DNA of 64,000 nt, taken from Variovorax sp. GTDB lineage: Bacteria; Pseudomonadota; Gammaproteobacteria; Burkholderiales; Burkholderiaceae_C. The DNA lies in assembly GCA_004210915.1 (NCBI GenBank), contig SEGS01000007.1, forward strand, positions 46,175-110,174, written 5' to 3'. Shown here piece after piece: positions 40,094-48,936 of the stretch. The position numbers were made by a program, and so were the translations under genes. Below the pieces are notes generated by a model. That model was not told the origin of the DNA. It worked only from the letters and a program-made list of their open reading frames with translations, and ran no database searches. How positions within the stretch are numbered: position 1 is the stretch's first letter; each line of letters opens with the position of its first letter.

Positions 40094-41343
40094 CGGTTGC
40101 GCTGCCGAAACAGCGTGAAGAGGGAGAGCAGCACCAACGCGCTGCCGATCAACAGATAGGGCAAGCCCGGCGAGAAGCGGTACAGCAAGGTGCCGGCGAG
40201 CGGCCCGATCACCATGCCCAGGCCCTGCGCGGCCGAGACGGTGCCCGCGGCGGCGCCTTGCTCGTGGCGTTCCACCGCGTTGGCGGCCATCGCCTGGAAA
40301 GACGGAAAGACGAAGCCCATGCCGAAGGCCGCGATGCCGTAGCAAAGCAGCAGCACCGTCTGCGTCTGTGCGAGCGCGACGCTGGCGAAGCCGGCGCCCG
40401 AGATCAGCGCGCCGACCCAGACCCAGCGCATCAGCGGCACGCTCTTCATGCGCATCACGAACTGCTGCGACACGATCAACGCGATGCCGACGGCGGCCAG
40501 CGCGAAGCCCGCCGCGCGGGCGCCAGCTTCTTCGCCAAGGCCGAGCCGGTCGATGGCGAAGAAGCCGACCAGCACCTGCGCGATGGCGACGGAGGTCATC
40601 GCGATGAAGGCGGTGAGCGACGCATGCCGCAGCCGCGGATCGAAGAGTTTCACGCCCGGTGCGGCGCGCGGACCGCCTTGGGGGGCGGACGGTGTGGCCG
40701 CCTTGCGCGGTAGACCGAACCAGATCACGAGCAAGGCGATCGCCGGCAAGGCCGCAGCGGCGTACAGCGCGAGGCTGAGGTTGACCGAAGCCAGACCGCC
40801 CGCGGCTGCGGGGCCCAGCACCAGGCCAACCGCATTGGCCGTGCCGAGCCGCGCCATGTGCGACGGCCGCTCGGCCGGCAGGGTGTGGTCGGCGATCATC
40901 GCCGCGGTCGTGGGCGGCACCGCCGCATAGAACGCGCCCACCAGGCAGCGCGTGCCGACCAGCAACACCACGGCCGCGGAGAGGCTCACGGCATGCCGCA
41001 ACGCGCCATCGACGCCGATCGCCATGACCAAATAGGTGACGGCGAACACGGCCAGGCCGACCATCAGCACCGGCTTGCGGCCGCGGCGGTCGCTCACGCG
41101 GCCCCACCAGCGCGCCAGCACCATCCAGAAGACGCCGCCCGCCGTGATCGAGAGGCCTGCCACCCATTCGGGCAGACCGAGACGGCGCACGACCGGGCCG
41201 ACGACGGCGACGTAGGCCATCATGGCCATCGTGCCCAGCAGCGCGGCGATCAGCAGCGGCTGCAGCGACACGCGCGGAAGCGCCGGCGCGGGCGCGGGCG
41301 CGCCGGGCATCGCGGTCTCGACAGGAACGGCGGTCTCGGTCAT
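40090..41343 (-). CDS. MFS transporter, probable siderophore exporter (EntS-like position)
   Basis: A 417-residue protein with about 12 hydrophobic segments and the MFS loop WGRVSDRRGRKPVLM between helices 2 and 3. The position between entC and the esterase gene, with four-base overlaps on both sides, suggests export of the catecholate siderophore, as for EntS. Sequence alone does not distinguish a siderophore exporter from a general drug-efflux MFS protein. Confidence 0.85.
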   Translation of the reverse strand: MTETAVPVETAMPGAPAPAPALPRVSLQPLLIAALLGTMAMMAYVAVVGPVVRRLGLPEWVAGLSITAGGVFWMVLARWWGRVSDRRGRKPVLMVGLAVFAVTYLVMAIGVDGALRHAVSLSAAVVLLVGTRCLVGAFYAAVPPTTAAMIADHTLPAERPSHMARLGTANAVGLVLGPAAAGGLASVNLSLALYAAAALPAIALLVIWFGLPRKAATPSAPQGGPRAAPGVKLFDPRLRHASLTAFIAMTSVAIAQVLVGFFAIDRLGLGEEAGARAAGFALAAVGIALIVSQQFVMRMKSVPLMRWVWVGALISGAGFASVALAQTQTVLLLCYGIAAFGMGFVFPSFQAMAANAVERHEQGAAAGTVSAAQGLGMVIGPLAGTLLYRFSPGLPYLLIGSALVLLSLFTLFRQRNR

Positions 41344-42389
41344 TGCGCGGCGAACAACAAGGTGGGCGGAATCGACGCCGGCCGCATCGGCCCATGGCTC
41401 ACGCCGGGGAACATGCGCCAGTCGACGGCCAGCCCGGCGCGCTTCTGCAGCCGCTCGGCCTGGCGCTCGGCCGCATCGGGCGGCAGCACGCGCCGGCGCG
41501 CGAGCGCATTGGCCGCGACCGCGGGATCGATGCCGGGCCGCAGCGGGCGCTGCACGTTGCTCGCGACTTCCTGCGCGGCGCTGCCGGCCATCAGCAGCAA
41601 CTGGGTGGTGCGCTGCGCGGGCAGCGGCACGGCGCGCGCCTCTTCGCTGAGCAGGAAGCCGTCGTGCCACCACAGCGAGGCATCGGCCGAGGCATAGCGC
41701 GGAAACATGTGCGGCCGGGTGAACAGCGTGTGCAGCACCAGCAGGCCGCCGTAGGAATGGCCCCAGAGCGTGGTGCGCATCGGATCGGCCGGCACGCGCT
41801 TTTCCACGTCGGGCCGGATGCGCTGCGCGAGCAGGTCGAGGAACAGGTCGGCACCCCCGCCGAGGCGCCCGCGCGATTCGTCATCGAAGGTGATGCGTTC
41901 GCCAGGCACGGGCGGCGTGTAGTCGTACGAGCGCGCCTCGACGTCGACGCCCAGCGGCGTGTCGTAGCCGATGGCTGCAATGGCCAGCGGTTTGCCGCTG
42001 CGCGCCATGGCTTCGAGCTCTTCGGCCGTGAGCGCGGCGAAAGCGGCATTGCCGTCGAGCAGGTAGAGCAGCGGGTAACCGGCCTGCGGCGGCGCAGCCA
42101 GCGGGACCGCGAGCTGGACGTGGTAGCGGCGCTTGCCGTCGGCCGACGCGAGCTTGAAGCTGTCGAAACGGTAGTGGGGCGAGCCGGTCTCGGCCACGGT
42201 CGGGCCGACCGGACGGTTCAGCGCATAGCGCGACAGGTCGAGACCGCCGGCCGGTGCCGGCTGCTGTGATGGCGTGGGCGTGGTCGATGACGCGGCGCAG
42301 CCTTGCAGGCCGGCGGCCAGTGCAGCCAGGCCGGCCAGCAGCGTGCGCCGATGCAGCAAACCGGGGAGGGCGGAAGACAGTGTGTTCAT
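41340..42389 (-). CDS. Lipoprotein esterase, probable catecholate siderophore hydrolase (IroE-like)
   Basis: A 349-residue alpha/beta hydrolase. The N-terminus has a lipobox (AAGLQGC, Cys about residue 31), so the enzyme is likely a periplasmic lipoprotein. The nucleophile is in LWGHSYGGLLVL, with a C-terminal His in PGVSHGPMRP. LLYLLDGNAAF and IAAIGYDTP are typical of the IroE/Fes/esterase-D group. It should hydrolyse the serine ester backbone of the incoming ferric siderophore or trim the exported one. It is coupled by four-base overlaps to the HmuV-like and MFS genes. Confidence 0.87.
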   Translation of the reverse strand: MNTLSSALPGLLHRRTLLAGLAALAAGLQGCAASSTTPTPSQQPAPAGGLDLSRYALNRPVGPTVAETGSPHYRFDSFKLASADGKRRYHVQLAVPLAAPPQAGYPLLYLLDGNAAFAALTAEELEAMARSGKPLAIAAIGYDTPLGVDVEARSYDYTPPVPGERITFDDESRGRLGGGADLFLDLLAQRIRPDVEKRVPADPMRTTLWGHSYGGLLVLHTLFTRPHMFPRYASADASLWWHDGFLLSEEARAVPLPAQRTTQLLLMAGSAAQEVASNVQRPLRPGIDPAVAANALARRRVLPPDAAERQAERLQKRAGLAVDWRMFPGVSHGPMRPASIPPTLLFAAQ

Positions 42390-43159
42390 GGATCGGTGAT
42401 GACAACCAGGGGGATCGCGCGCGTCGGGTGCTCGATGACGACCACCGACTGCCGATACACGGTTTCGATGCGTTCGCGCGTGAGCACGTCGCGCGGCGTG
42501 CCGTCGGCCGCGACATGGCCGTCGCTCAACACGACGATGCGGTCGGCGTAGGCCGCGGCCAGGTTCAGGTCGTGCAGCACGGCGATGACGCAGGCGCCTT
42601 CGCGCGTCAACGCGCGCGCGCTGCGCAGCACGCGTTCCTGGTGCTGCAGGTCGAGTGCGGCGGTGGGTTCGTCGAGCAGGATCAGCGGCGTCTGCTGCGC
42701 CAGCACGCGCGCGAAGCCGGTGCGCGCCGCTTCGCCGCCCGAGAGCGATTGCACATCGCGCTGCTGCAGCGGCACCACATCGGCCGTGGCCAGGGAGGCA
42801 TCGACGATCGCGGCATCCTGCGCCGGTTTCGGCGGGTGCGGCAGCCGGCCCATCGCAACCACTTCGCGCACGGTGAAGGCGAAGCGCACCGCGTGGTCCT
42901 GCGGCAGCACCGAACGCTCGCGCGCGAGCTCCGCGATCTTCCACTGGTGGATCGGGCGGCCGTGCAGGTCGACGCTGCCCGCGGTGGGGCGCTGGTCGCC
43001 CGCGGCCAGACTCAGCAGCGTCGATTTGCCAGCGCCGTTCGGGCCAACCAGCGCCGTCAGCGTGCCGGGCAGGAAGTCGAGCGTGATGTCGTCGACCAGC
43101 GCCTTGCCGTCGATCGACAGGCCGGCGCCGCGCAGCGAGAGCATCGGCATCGTGCTCAT
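42386..43159 (-). CDS. hmuV: Heme/iron-siderophore ABC importer ATP-binding protein
   Basis: A 257-residue ATPase with Walker [10 protein letters not shown] at 39-47, signature LSGGE at 139-143 and Walker B LILLDEP at 159-165. The heme-type (HmuV) group is suggested by VLPQDHAVRFAFTVREVVAMGR and by the HmuT/HmuU-like neighbours. It energises import across the inner membrane. The four-base overlap with the permease gene indicates coupling. A ferric-siderophore substrate cannot be excluded from sequence. Confidence 0.9.
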   Translation of the reverse strand: MSTMPMLSLRGAGLSIDGKALVDDITLDFLPGTLTALVGPNGAGKSTLLSLAAGDQRPTAGSVDLHGRPIHQWKIAELARERSVLPQDHAVRFAFTVREVVAMGRLPHPPKPAQDAAIVDASLATADVVPLQQRDVQSLSGGEAARTGFARVLAQQTPLILLDEPTAALDLQHQERVLRSARALTREGACVIAVLHDLNLAAAYADRIVVLSDGHVAADGTPRDVLTRERIETVYRQSVVVIEHPTRAIPLVVITDP

Positions 43160-44220
43160 CGCGCGCCTCCGGGGCGTTGTCGCATCACGAGCCACAAAAA
43201 GAAGGGCGCGCCCAGCGAAGCGGTGAACAGGCCCAGCGGAATTTCCGATGGCGGATCGAGCGTGCGCGCGGCGGTGTCGGCGACCACCACCAGCAGCGCG
43301 CCCGCGACGGCGGCCAGCGGCAGCAAGCTGCGATGGCGCGGCCCGGCCAGGAGCCGCACGACGTGCGGCACGATCAGGCCGACGAAGCCGACGATGCCTG
43401 CGAAGGCAACCGCGGCGCCCACCAGCAGCGACGAGCACAGGATCAGCAGCGCGCGCGTGCGCTTGACGTCCAGCCCGATGTGCTGCGCCTGCCGCTCGCC
43501 CAGCGCCAGCATGTCGAGCGGCGTGGAAAGCAGCAGCATGCCGGTCAGGCCGACGATGAACACCGGCAGTGCGGCTGCCAGATCGGCCCAGTCGGCCGTG
43601 CCGAGCGAACCCATTTGCCAGAAGGTCAGCGACTGCAGCTGAACCTCGCTCGCGCGGTAGGTGAAGAAGCCGATGGCCGCGGAGCAGCCCGCGCCGATGG
43701 CGATGCCCACCAGCAGCAGCGTGACGGTGCCCGAGCCGCGGCCCGGCCGCGCCAGCAGGTAGATCAGCGTCGTCGCCAGCAGGCCGCCGACGAAGGCGCT
43801 GACCGGCACCGTCCACTCCCCGAAGGTGGTGAAGCCCAGCACGATCGCGCCGATGGCGCCCAAGGCCGAGCCGTGCGTGACGCCGACGATGCCGGGATCG
43901 GCCAGCGGGTTGCCGAACAGGCCCTGCAGGCCCGCGCCGGCCAGGGCCAGCGCCGCGCCGATCAATGCGCCCATCAGCGCGCGCGGGATGCGCAGGTTCC
44001 AGACCACCGCGATGTCGCGGGCGGCGATGCCTTCCATGTCGGCCAGCCCGAAGCGGCCGAGCACGATGCGCAGCACGTCACCCGGCGCCACATGCAGTGG
44101 GCCGATGCCGAACGACAGCACGATGGCCGCGAGCAGCAGCGCGACCAGCACGACCAGCAGCAGTACGCTGCTGGCGCGCCGCGTTTCTGCCTTCGGCAAG
44201 GTGAGAGCCGCGGCCGTCAT
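43156..44220 (-). CDS. hmuU: Heme/iron-siderophore ABC importer permease (FecCD family)
   Basis: A 354-residue polytopic membrane protein of the BtuC/FecCD family. NLRIPRALMGALIGAALALAGAGLQ, NPLADPGIVGVTHGSALG and FVGLIVPHVVRLLAGPRHR are family marks. ATG 44220 overlaps the binding-protein stop by four bases; the longer frame lies inside that gene. With HmuT and HmuV it forms a type II importer. Confidence 0.92.
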   Translation of the reverse strand: MTAAALTLPKAETRRASSVLLLVVLVALLLAAIVLSFGIGPLHVAPGDVLRIVLGRFGLADMEGIAARDIAVVWNLRIPRALMGALIGAALALAGAGLQGLFGNPLADPGIVGVTHGSALGAIGAIVLGFTTFGEWTVPVSAFVGGLLATTLIYLLARPGRGSGTVTLLLVGIAIGAGCSAAIGFFTYRASEVQLQSLTFWQMGSLGTADWADLAAALPVFIVGLTGMLLLSTPLDMLALGERQAQHIGLDVKRTRALLILCSSLLVGAAVAFAGIVGFVGLIVPHVVRLLAGPRHRSLLPLAAVAGALLVVVADTAARTLDPPSEIPLGLFTASLGAPFFLWLVMRQRPGGAR

Positions 44221-45212
44221 TTCGCGGTGGACAGCGCGCGGAAGGCCTGGGCCAGCGCGATGGCGCCCGCGCCCGACGCCGTGCCCAGCACCTTCAACTG
44301 GTTGTCGGGCATCACCCACACGCGGTTGGCTTGCCCGGCCGGCGTCTGGCGCAGGGTCGGGTAGCTGCGCCACAGGCCCGCTTCGCCGCCCAGCAGCTCG
44401 AGGTCGTTGCGGCTGAGCAGCACGATCTCGGGCGCGGCGGCCACCACGCCTTCGTTGCTGAGCGCGGTGTAGTCGGCCGCCTGCGCGGCGTCGCCGACGT
44501 TGACGCCGCCCGCCAGGCGAATGAGCTGCGCCGCGGCAGTGTCGCGGCCGCCGACGGTCGGCTTGCCGCCGCCACCGGTGGCCGACACATGCAGCACGCG
44601 CGGCGGGCGCGGCAGCGATTTGCCGACGGCCGACGCGGCATCGAGCTGCGTCTGCAGCGTCTGCGCGAGCGCTTCGCCCTGGGCTTGCAAGCCGAAGACC
44701 GCGGCCACCTTGCGCAGTTTCTGGGGCACGGGCTGCACGTCATCGATCACCACGGCCGGCATGCCGGTGCTGCGCAGCGTGGAGGCCAGCTTGCCGTGGC
44801 GCCGCAGGCTGTTTCCGATGAACAGCGTGCCGCCCAGGCTCAGGATGCCTTCGGCGCCCGTGGTGCGGTTGAACAGGAAGTGCTGCTTGGCCTTACGCCC
44901 GGCCTCGGTCACGGAGCGCTCGGGCGCGGCGAACACGCGGTCGCCCAGGCCCAGCGCTTCCATGATGTCGATCACGTCGTCGCCGCCCGTGATGACGCGC
45001 GCGGCATCGGTGATGCGCACGGTGGCGCCGTCGTCCGACGGCGCGTCGGCGGGAAGGCGCGGCGTGAGCCGTTGCGGCTGCAGCGCGCTGGTGCCGGCCA
45101 CGGCCTGCCACTTCGCGGGCAGGGGCTGGGCTGCGGCGGGGAACGCCAGGCCCGCCAGCAGCGCGGCGGCGGCGAGAAGGTGAAGTCGGGAGCGTGGGCG
45201 CGAGGAAGTCAT
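44217..45212 (-). CDS. hmuT: Heme/hemin ABC importer periplasmic binding protein
   Basis: A 331-residue class III binding protein. Signal peptide is residues 1-28 (LLAAAALLAGLAFPAAAQ). RITDAARVITGGDDVIDIMEALG, ILSLGGTLFIGN and WRSYPTLRQTPAGQANRVWVM resemble HmuT/hemin-binding proteins. It carries heme or a ferric chelate to HmuUV. No TonB-dependent receptor gene is in the window. It follows the YncE-like gene after a 118-bp gap. Confidence 0.88.
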   Translation of the reverse strand: MTSSRPRSRLHLLAAAALLAGLAFPAAAQPLPAKWQAVAGTSALQPQRLTPRLPADAPSDDGATVRITDAARVITGGDDVIDIMEALGLGDRVFAAPERSVTEAGRKAKQHFLFNRTTGAEGILSLGGTLFIGNSLRRHGKLASTLRSTGMPAVVIDDVQPVPQKLRKVAAVFGLQAQGEALAQTLQTQLDAASAVGKSLPRPPRVLHVSATGGGGKPTVGGRDTAAAQLIRLAGGVNVGDAAQAADYTALSNEGVVAAAPEIVLLSRNDLELLGGEAGLWRSYPTLRQTPAGQANRVWVMPDNQLKVLGTASGAGAIALAQAFRALSTAK

Positions 45213-45330
45213 GCGGTCGGGCGTGTTGGACGAAAAGCGGGAACAAGAAACGCAAACGCGCCGGGAACCTGGGTCCGCCGGCGCATGTGCAGGGCGACGA
45301 GCCGAGGCTCCCCGACCTGTGGCAGACCCT

Positions 45331-46782
45331 TCAGCGCGGAACGATGCGGGTGATCCGGTCGCCTTGTGCGTCGTCGCCGCGGCCCTTGTTGATCGAGAAG
45401 ATCGTGCCCTTGCCGTCTTCGGCCACATGGTTCGGCAGGCTGCCGGCGGGCAGGTTGGCGACGATCTTGCCGTCGAGGCTCACGACCGTCACGGTGCCCG
45501 CGCCACGGCTCGGCACGTAGGCCAGACCACGCGCATGGTCGATCGCGACGTTCAGCGGGCCACTGCCGACCTTCACGTCGTGCAGTGTCTTGCCGGTGGT
45601 GCCGTCGAGGATGAGCAGGCTGTCGGAGCCCTGCGCGGCCACCAGCAGCCGGTTGGTCTTCGCGTCGAAGCCCACGCCGATCGGGGACTTGGCGCCTTCC
45701 AGCATGAACACCTTGTCGACCTTGTCGGCGCGGGTGTCGATCACGGCGGCTTCTTCGGTGCCGAGACTGACGGTGTAGAGCTTGTGGTTCGTGCGGTCGA
45801 GCTCCAGGCTCATCGGCGCGAACTCCTTGTCTGCGATGTCGCGGCCGGTGCTGATCGGGATGTTCTTCACGAAGGTCAGCGTCTTCGCATCGAAGACGGC
45901 GATCTGCGGCTTGCCGAACGGCGAGGCGTAGACCTTGCCCAGCTTCTCGTCGATCACGATGTCACGCGCGTGCGGCACCAGGCCCGGCTCGAACTGCTTG
46001 AGCAGCGCCAGATCGGACTGGCGGTACACGGCCACCGTGTCCTGCCGCGTGTTCGTGACCCAGACCGTGCCGTTGGCATCGTCGACACCCACACCGTAGA
46101 CGGCGTACACGCCCGGTGCGGCGGGTGCCGCTGCAGCGGGTGCGCCCGGCCGTGCTGCGCGGGGCGGTGCCGGCGGCGTCTGCGCCGGCTTCACGCGGCG
46201 CTCGATGGCCAGGGTCTGCGGGTTGATGCTGAGCAGTTCCGATTGCGAGACCGGCGGACGACCGGAGGCGGAGGTCACGAAAACCCGATCGGCCCGGGCG
46301 GAGTACGCCGCCTGGTACAGGCCGGGCGTGAGCTTCTGCGAGGTCAGCGTGAAGCGGTCCTCGCCCGACAGCGGCACGGTCGGCGACACCTTGAGCGGGT
46401 AGACCAGCGCGGCCGCGGGCTGGGTCGCGCTGACCACCACCGGATGCAGGCCGGCCGGCGCGTTCGAGGGAACCTTGAACTGGGTGCGGAAGGTGCCGTC
46501 GGCGCCGACCGTGACCGGAGTGCTGCCGCCGAGCGCTGCACCGCCATAGGAAAGCTGGACCTGCTGGCCGGACTTGAAGTCGCGCCCCGCGAGCTTGACG
46601 TCGGTGCCGGCGATCACCAGCGGCGTCTCGACCACGTTGACGCGGCCCTTGAAGCTCGCATCCGGGGTCTCGAAGGCGGGGGAGGTGGCGCAAGCGGCCA
46701 GCACCAGCGTCAGCGACGCCGCGATCATCGTGCGGGCGAAGCGCCCCTGTGCCCGGGCGGGAAGGCCCATCTGCTTGTCCAT
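45331..46782 (-). CDS. YncE-like beta-propeller lipoprotein, first gene of the siderophore operon
   Basis: A 483-residue protein with a lipobox in LTLVLAAC (Cys about residue 31), an N-terminal Ig-like segment (about 45-135) and a YVTN/NHL-type repeat region (about 145-483) with repeated units such as GVYAVYGVGVDDANGTVWVT, ARDIVIDEKLGKVYAS and LNVAIDHARGLAYVPSRG. A Pro/Ala-rich linker near 205-225 separates the parts. YncE-like proteins are periplasmic or surface propellers of unclear function, often next to TonB receptors. It is first after the Fur-box promoter and leader. SD AGGAG (46793-46797) is directly behind the leader terminator. Confidence 0.82.
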   Translation of the reverse strand: MDKQMGLPARAQGRFARTMIAASLTLVLAACATSPAFETPDASFKGRVNVVETPLVIAGTDVKLAGRDFKSGQQVQLSYGGAALGGSTPVTVGADGTFRTQFKVPSNAPAGLHPVVVSATQPAAALVYPLKVSPTVPLSGEDRFTLTSQKLTPGLYQAAYSARADRVFVTSASGRPPVSQSELLSINPQTLAIERRVKPAQTPPAPPRAARPGAPAAAAPAAPGVYAVYGVGVDDANGTVWVTNTRQDTVAVYRQSDLALLKQFEPGLVPHARDIVIDEKLGKVYASPFGKPQIAVFDAKTLTFVKNIPISTGRDIADKEFAPMSLELDRTNHKLYTVSLGTEEAAVIDTRADKVDKVFMLEGAKSPIGVGFDAKTNRLLVAAQGSDSLLILDGTTGKTLHDVKVGSGPLNVAIDHARGLAYVPSRGAGTVTVVSLDGKIVANLPAGSLPNHVAEDGKGTIFSINKGRGDDAQGDRITRIVPR

Positions 46783-46802
46783 GCTTTCTGTGCTCCTGAG
46801 TT

Positions 46803-46840
46803 AAAAAAACGGAGACCGCCAGGCGACGGGCATGGCGGTC
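46803..46840 (-). terminator. Intrinsic terminator inside the siderophore operon leader
   Basis: On the minus strand, GACCGCCA and TGGCGGTC form a perfect 8-bp stem (46833-46840 with 46814-46821) with an 11-nt loop, followed a few bases later by seven T residues (46803-46809). It lies only 20 nt before the start codon of the YncE-like gene and just upstream of its ribosome site, so transcripts from the Fur-box promoter must read through it. Confidence 0.8.
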
Positions 46841-46985
46841 AGGTGGTTCCGGCTTGGCACCGGGGCGGGCCCTTGCGGGGTCTGCGGCGCCCGGACGGCG
46901 CACCTGCGTCGAAGCGAATCCGTGACCTCGGGGCGGTAGACCTGGCGGCGCTGCAAGTCGACTGACCGAGATCGGCGGCTTGCAT
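46839..46985 (-). CDS. Possible leader peptide, 48 residues, Arg/Pro-rich
   Basis: A short ORF from ATG 46985 to TGA at 46839-46841 in the leader between the Fur-box promoter and the terminator. It begins MQAADLGQSTCSAARS and has an Arg/Pro-rich segment RRRPRKGPPR. Its stop codon overlaps the 5' arm of the terminator hairpin by two bases, so a ribosome terminating there would cover the stem. No strong ribosome site precedes it (GGGTCGAG only). It may be chance in GC-rich DNA; the geometry with the terminator is the only reason to list it. Confidence 0.3.
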   Translation of the reverse strand: MQAADLGQSTCSAARSTAPRSRIRFDAGAPSGRRRPRKGPPRCQAGTT

Positions 46986-47045
46986 CTCGACCCGGCGAAA
47001 TCTTTTGGATGGCGCGCGTTGCAGGGTGCGGCTGGAACAGCGATC

Positions 47046-47070
47046 AGTATAAATGCGAATCACTATCATT
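47046..47070 (-). promoter_or_regulatory. Fur box overlapping the promoter of the siderophore operon
   Basis: Minus-strand AATGATAGTGATTCGCATTT (47051-47070) matches the 7-1-7 Fur pattern TGATAAT-N-ATTATCA at 11 of 14 positions. A sigma70-like -10 TATACT (47046-47051) abuts it, so bound Fur would block initiation. It drives leftward transcription into the YncE-like gene and the siderophore operon. The rest of the gene-free stretch 46842-47045 is a GC-rich leader, and 47071-47205 shows nothing I can support. Confidence 0.72.
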
Positions 47071-47205
47071 GCGTGTAAAGCATGTTGTCCCGCGATCGCG
47101 CAAGGGTGAAAACGCGGGCTCGACGCGGACTGCCGCGCGCGTCAGACGCCAAGGTCGCAAGCAGAGCGCGTTCGCGCCGCCTGGCTCGCGCCTTGTCACT
47201 GGCCG

Positions 47206-47679
47206 TCAGGCCAGGATGCGCTCGGTGATCAGTTGCCAGTGCGCCGCGTCGACCGGCGTGATCGAGAGGCGATTGCCCTTTTGCAGCACGCGCATGTCGG
47301 CCAGCGCGGGCGTGGCGCGCATCTCGGGCAACGCCAGTAAACGCGTCTTGCGCAGCGCCTGCACATCGCACAGCAGCCAGCGCGGCGACTCCGGTTTCGA
47401 TGCCGGATCGTGGTACGGCGAAGCCGGATCGAACTGGGTTGGGTCGGTCCGCGCGGCCGATGCAACGCGGGCAATGCCGACGATGCCCGGCTGCGCGCAG
47501 CCCGAGTGATAGAAGAGCACGCCGTCACCCACCTGCATGGCGTCGCGCATGAAATTGCGCGCCTGGTAATTTCGCACGCCGGTCCAGGCCACGGTGGCCG
47601 CGGGGGCGGCCAGCGCGTCGTCGATCGAACAGTCGTCGGGCTCGGACTTCATCAGCCAGAAGGCGGGCATCGTGGGCAC
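47206..47679 (-). CDS. EVE-domain protein
   Basis: A 157-residue protein of the EVE/PUA-like family: FWLMKSEPDDCSIDD at the start, WTGVRNYQARNFMRDAMQVG, VLFYHSGCAQPGIVG and ASPYHDPASKPESPRW are all family hallmarks. The family binds modified bases in DNA or RNA; the exact ligand here is unknown. MPAFWLMKSEP, three codons in, is an alternative start. It follows the MFS gene by a few bases on the same strand. Confidence 0.92.
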   Translation of the reverse strand: MPTMPAFWLMKSEPDDCSIDDALAAPAATVAWTGVRNYQARNFMRDAMQVGDGVLFYHSGCAQPGIVGIARVASAARTDPTQFDPASPYHDPASKPESPRWLLCDVQALRKTRLLALPEMRATPALADMRVLQKGNRLSITPVDAAHWQLITERILA

Positions 47680-47680
47680 C

Positions 47681-48925
47681 TCAGGCGAAAGCAGCTTGGC
47701 GGGCCATGCGCCGCACCCGCACCAGCAGCGTGATCGCGATCGTCATGTTCAGCAGGTTCCAGCCGATGCCGTTGAGGAAGGCGGCGTGATAGCTGCCTGT
47801 GAGGTCGAACACCATGCCCGACATCCAGCCGCCGAGCGCCATGCCCAGCAGCGTGCAGCCGATGATCGTGCCCACACGCGCACTGGCTTCGGCCGGCGGA
47901 AAGTACTCGCGCACGATGATCGCGTACGACGGGACGATGCCGCCCTGGAACAGGCCGAACAGCGCCGATACTACGAACAGCGGCACCATGCCGTCGAAGG
48001 GCAGAAACAGCAGCAGGGCGACGCATTGCAGCACCGAGCCGAGCAGCAGCGTGCGCAGGCCGCCGATGCGGTCGCAGATCGCGCCCGAGACGAGGCGGCT
48101 GACGATGCCGCACGCCAGCATCAGCGACAGCATCTGCGCACCGCGCGCGGCGCCATAGCCCAGGTCGGTGCAGTACGCGACGATGTGCACCTGCGGCATC
48201 GCCATGGCCACGCAGCAGGCCACGCCGGCGATGCACAGCAGCCCTTGCGCCACGCCCAGGCTGAGGCCGAAGGGGCGCATCGTGGACGCGGCGGCCGCGC
48301 GCCCGGCTGCGGTGGTGGGCGCGGCCGCCATCACGGTGGCCGGCGGGCGGGTGCGCATGAAGAGGGCCAGCCCGGCCATGGCGAGTCCGCAAATGAGCCC
48401 GAGGCCCACGTAAGTCGCGCGCCAGCCCGACGATTCGACGAAGCGCTGCACGATCGGCGGCCACACGGCGCCCGCCAGGTAATTGCCGCTCGCGCAGACC
48501 GCCACCGCCATGCCGCGCCGCTTGACGAACCACAGCGAGGTGTCGGCCACCAGCGGGGCAAACACCGCGCCGCTGCCCAGCCCGATGAGCAGCGCCTGGA
48601 CCAGCGAGAACGCAAGGATGCTGGTCGCGAAACTGGAGGCGATGTAGCCGCCGCCCACGCACGCGGCACCCAGTAGCAGCGGCCACATCACGCCGTAGCG
48701 GTCGGCCAGCTTGCCCATGACGACGCCGCCGATGCCGAAGCCAATCATCAGCATCGTGTAGGGCAGCGATGCGTCGGCGCGCGCCACGCCGAAGTCAGCC
48801 TGCACGGCGGGCAGCACAACCGACACCACGTACATGCCGCTGCTGCCCACCGTCATGATGAGCAGCGTGACGAAGAGGCGCGCCATCGCGTAGCGCGAAT
48901 CGGCCTGGTGGGGGGTGGCTGACAT
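47681..48925 (-). CDS. MFS transporter (monocarboxylate/oxalate-formate-like)
   Basis: A 414-residue 12-helix MFS protein. GVVMGKLADRYGVMWPLLLG is the conserved loop 2-3 and SRLVSGAICDRIGGLRTLLL its mirror in the second half. The N-terminus and the sequence YVVSVVLPAVQADFGVARADASLPY resemble monocarboxylate-type carriers. The substrate is unknown. It lies 11 bp after the hydrolase gene and is probably co-transcribed with the Ugp-like operon. Confidence 0.87.
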   Translation of the reverse strand: MSATPHQADSRYAMARLFVTLLIMTVGSSGMYVVSVVLPAVQADFGVARADASLPYTMLMIGFGIGGVVMGKLADRYGVMWPLLLGAACVGGGYIASSFATSILAFSLVQALLIGLGSGAVFAPLVADTSLWFVKRRGMAVAVCASGNYLAGAVWPPIVQRFVESSGWRATYVGLGLICGLAMAGLALFMRTRPPATVMAAAPTTAAGRAAAASTMRPFGLSLGVAQGLLCIAGVACCVAMAMPQVHIVAYCTDLGYGAARGAQMLSLMLACGIVSRLVSGAICDRIGGLRTLLLGSVLQCVALLLFLPFDGMVPLFVVSALFGLFQGGIVPSYAIIVREYFPPAEASARVGTIIGCTLLGMALGGWMSGMVFDLTGSYHAAFLNGIGWNLLNMTIAITLLVRVRRMARQAAFA

Positions 48926-48936
48926 GGGCCGTCCGG

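Noticed and set aside
47071..47205. Gap between the Fur-box promoter and the EVE gene as a small-RNA or second promoter region
   Set aside because: No promoter, hairpin with T-tract or conserved motif could be made out.
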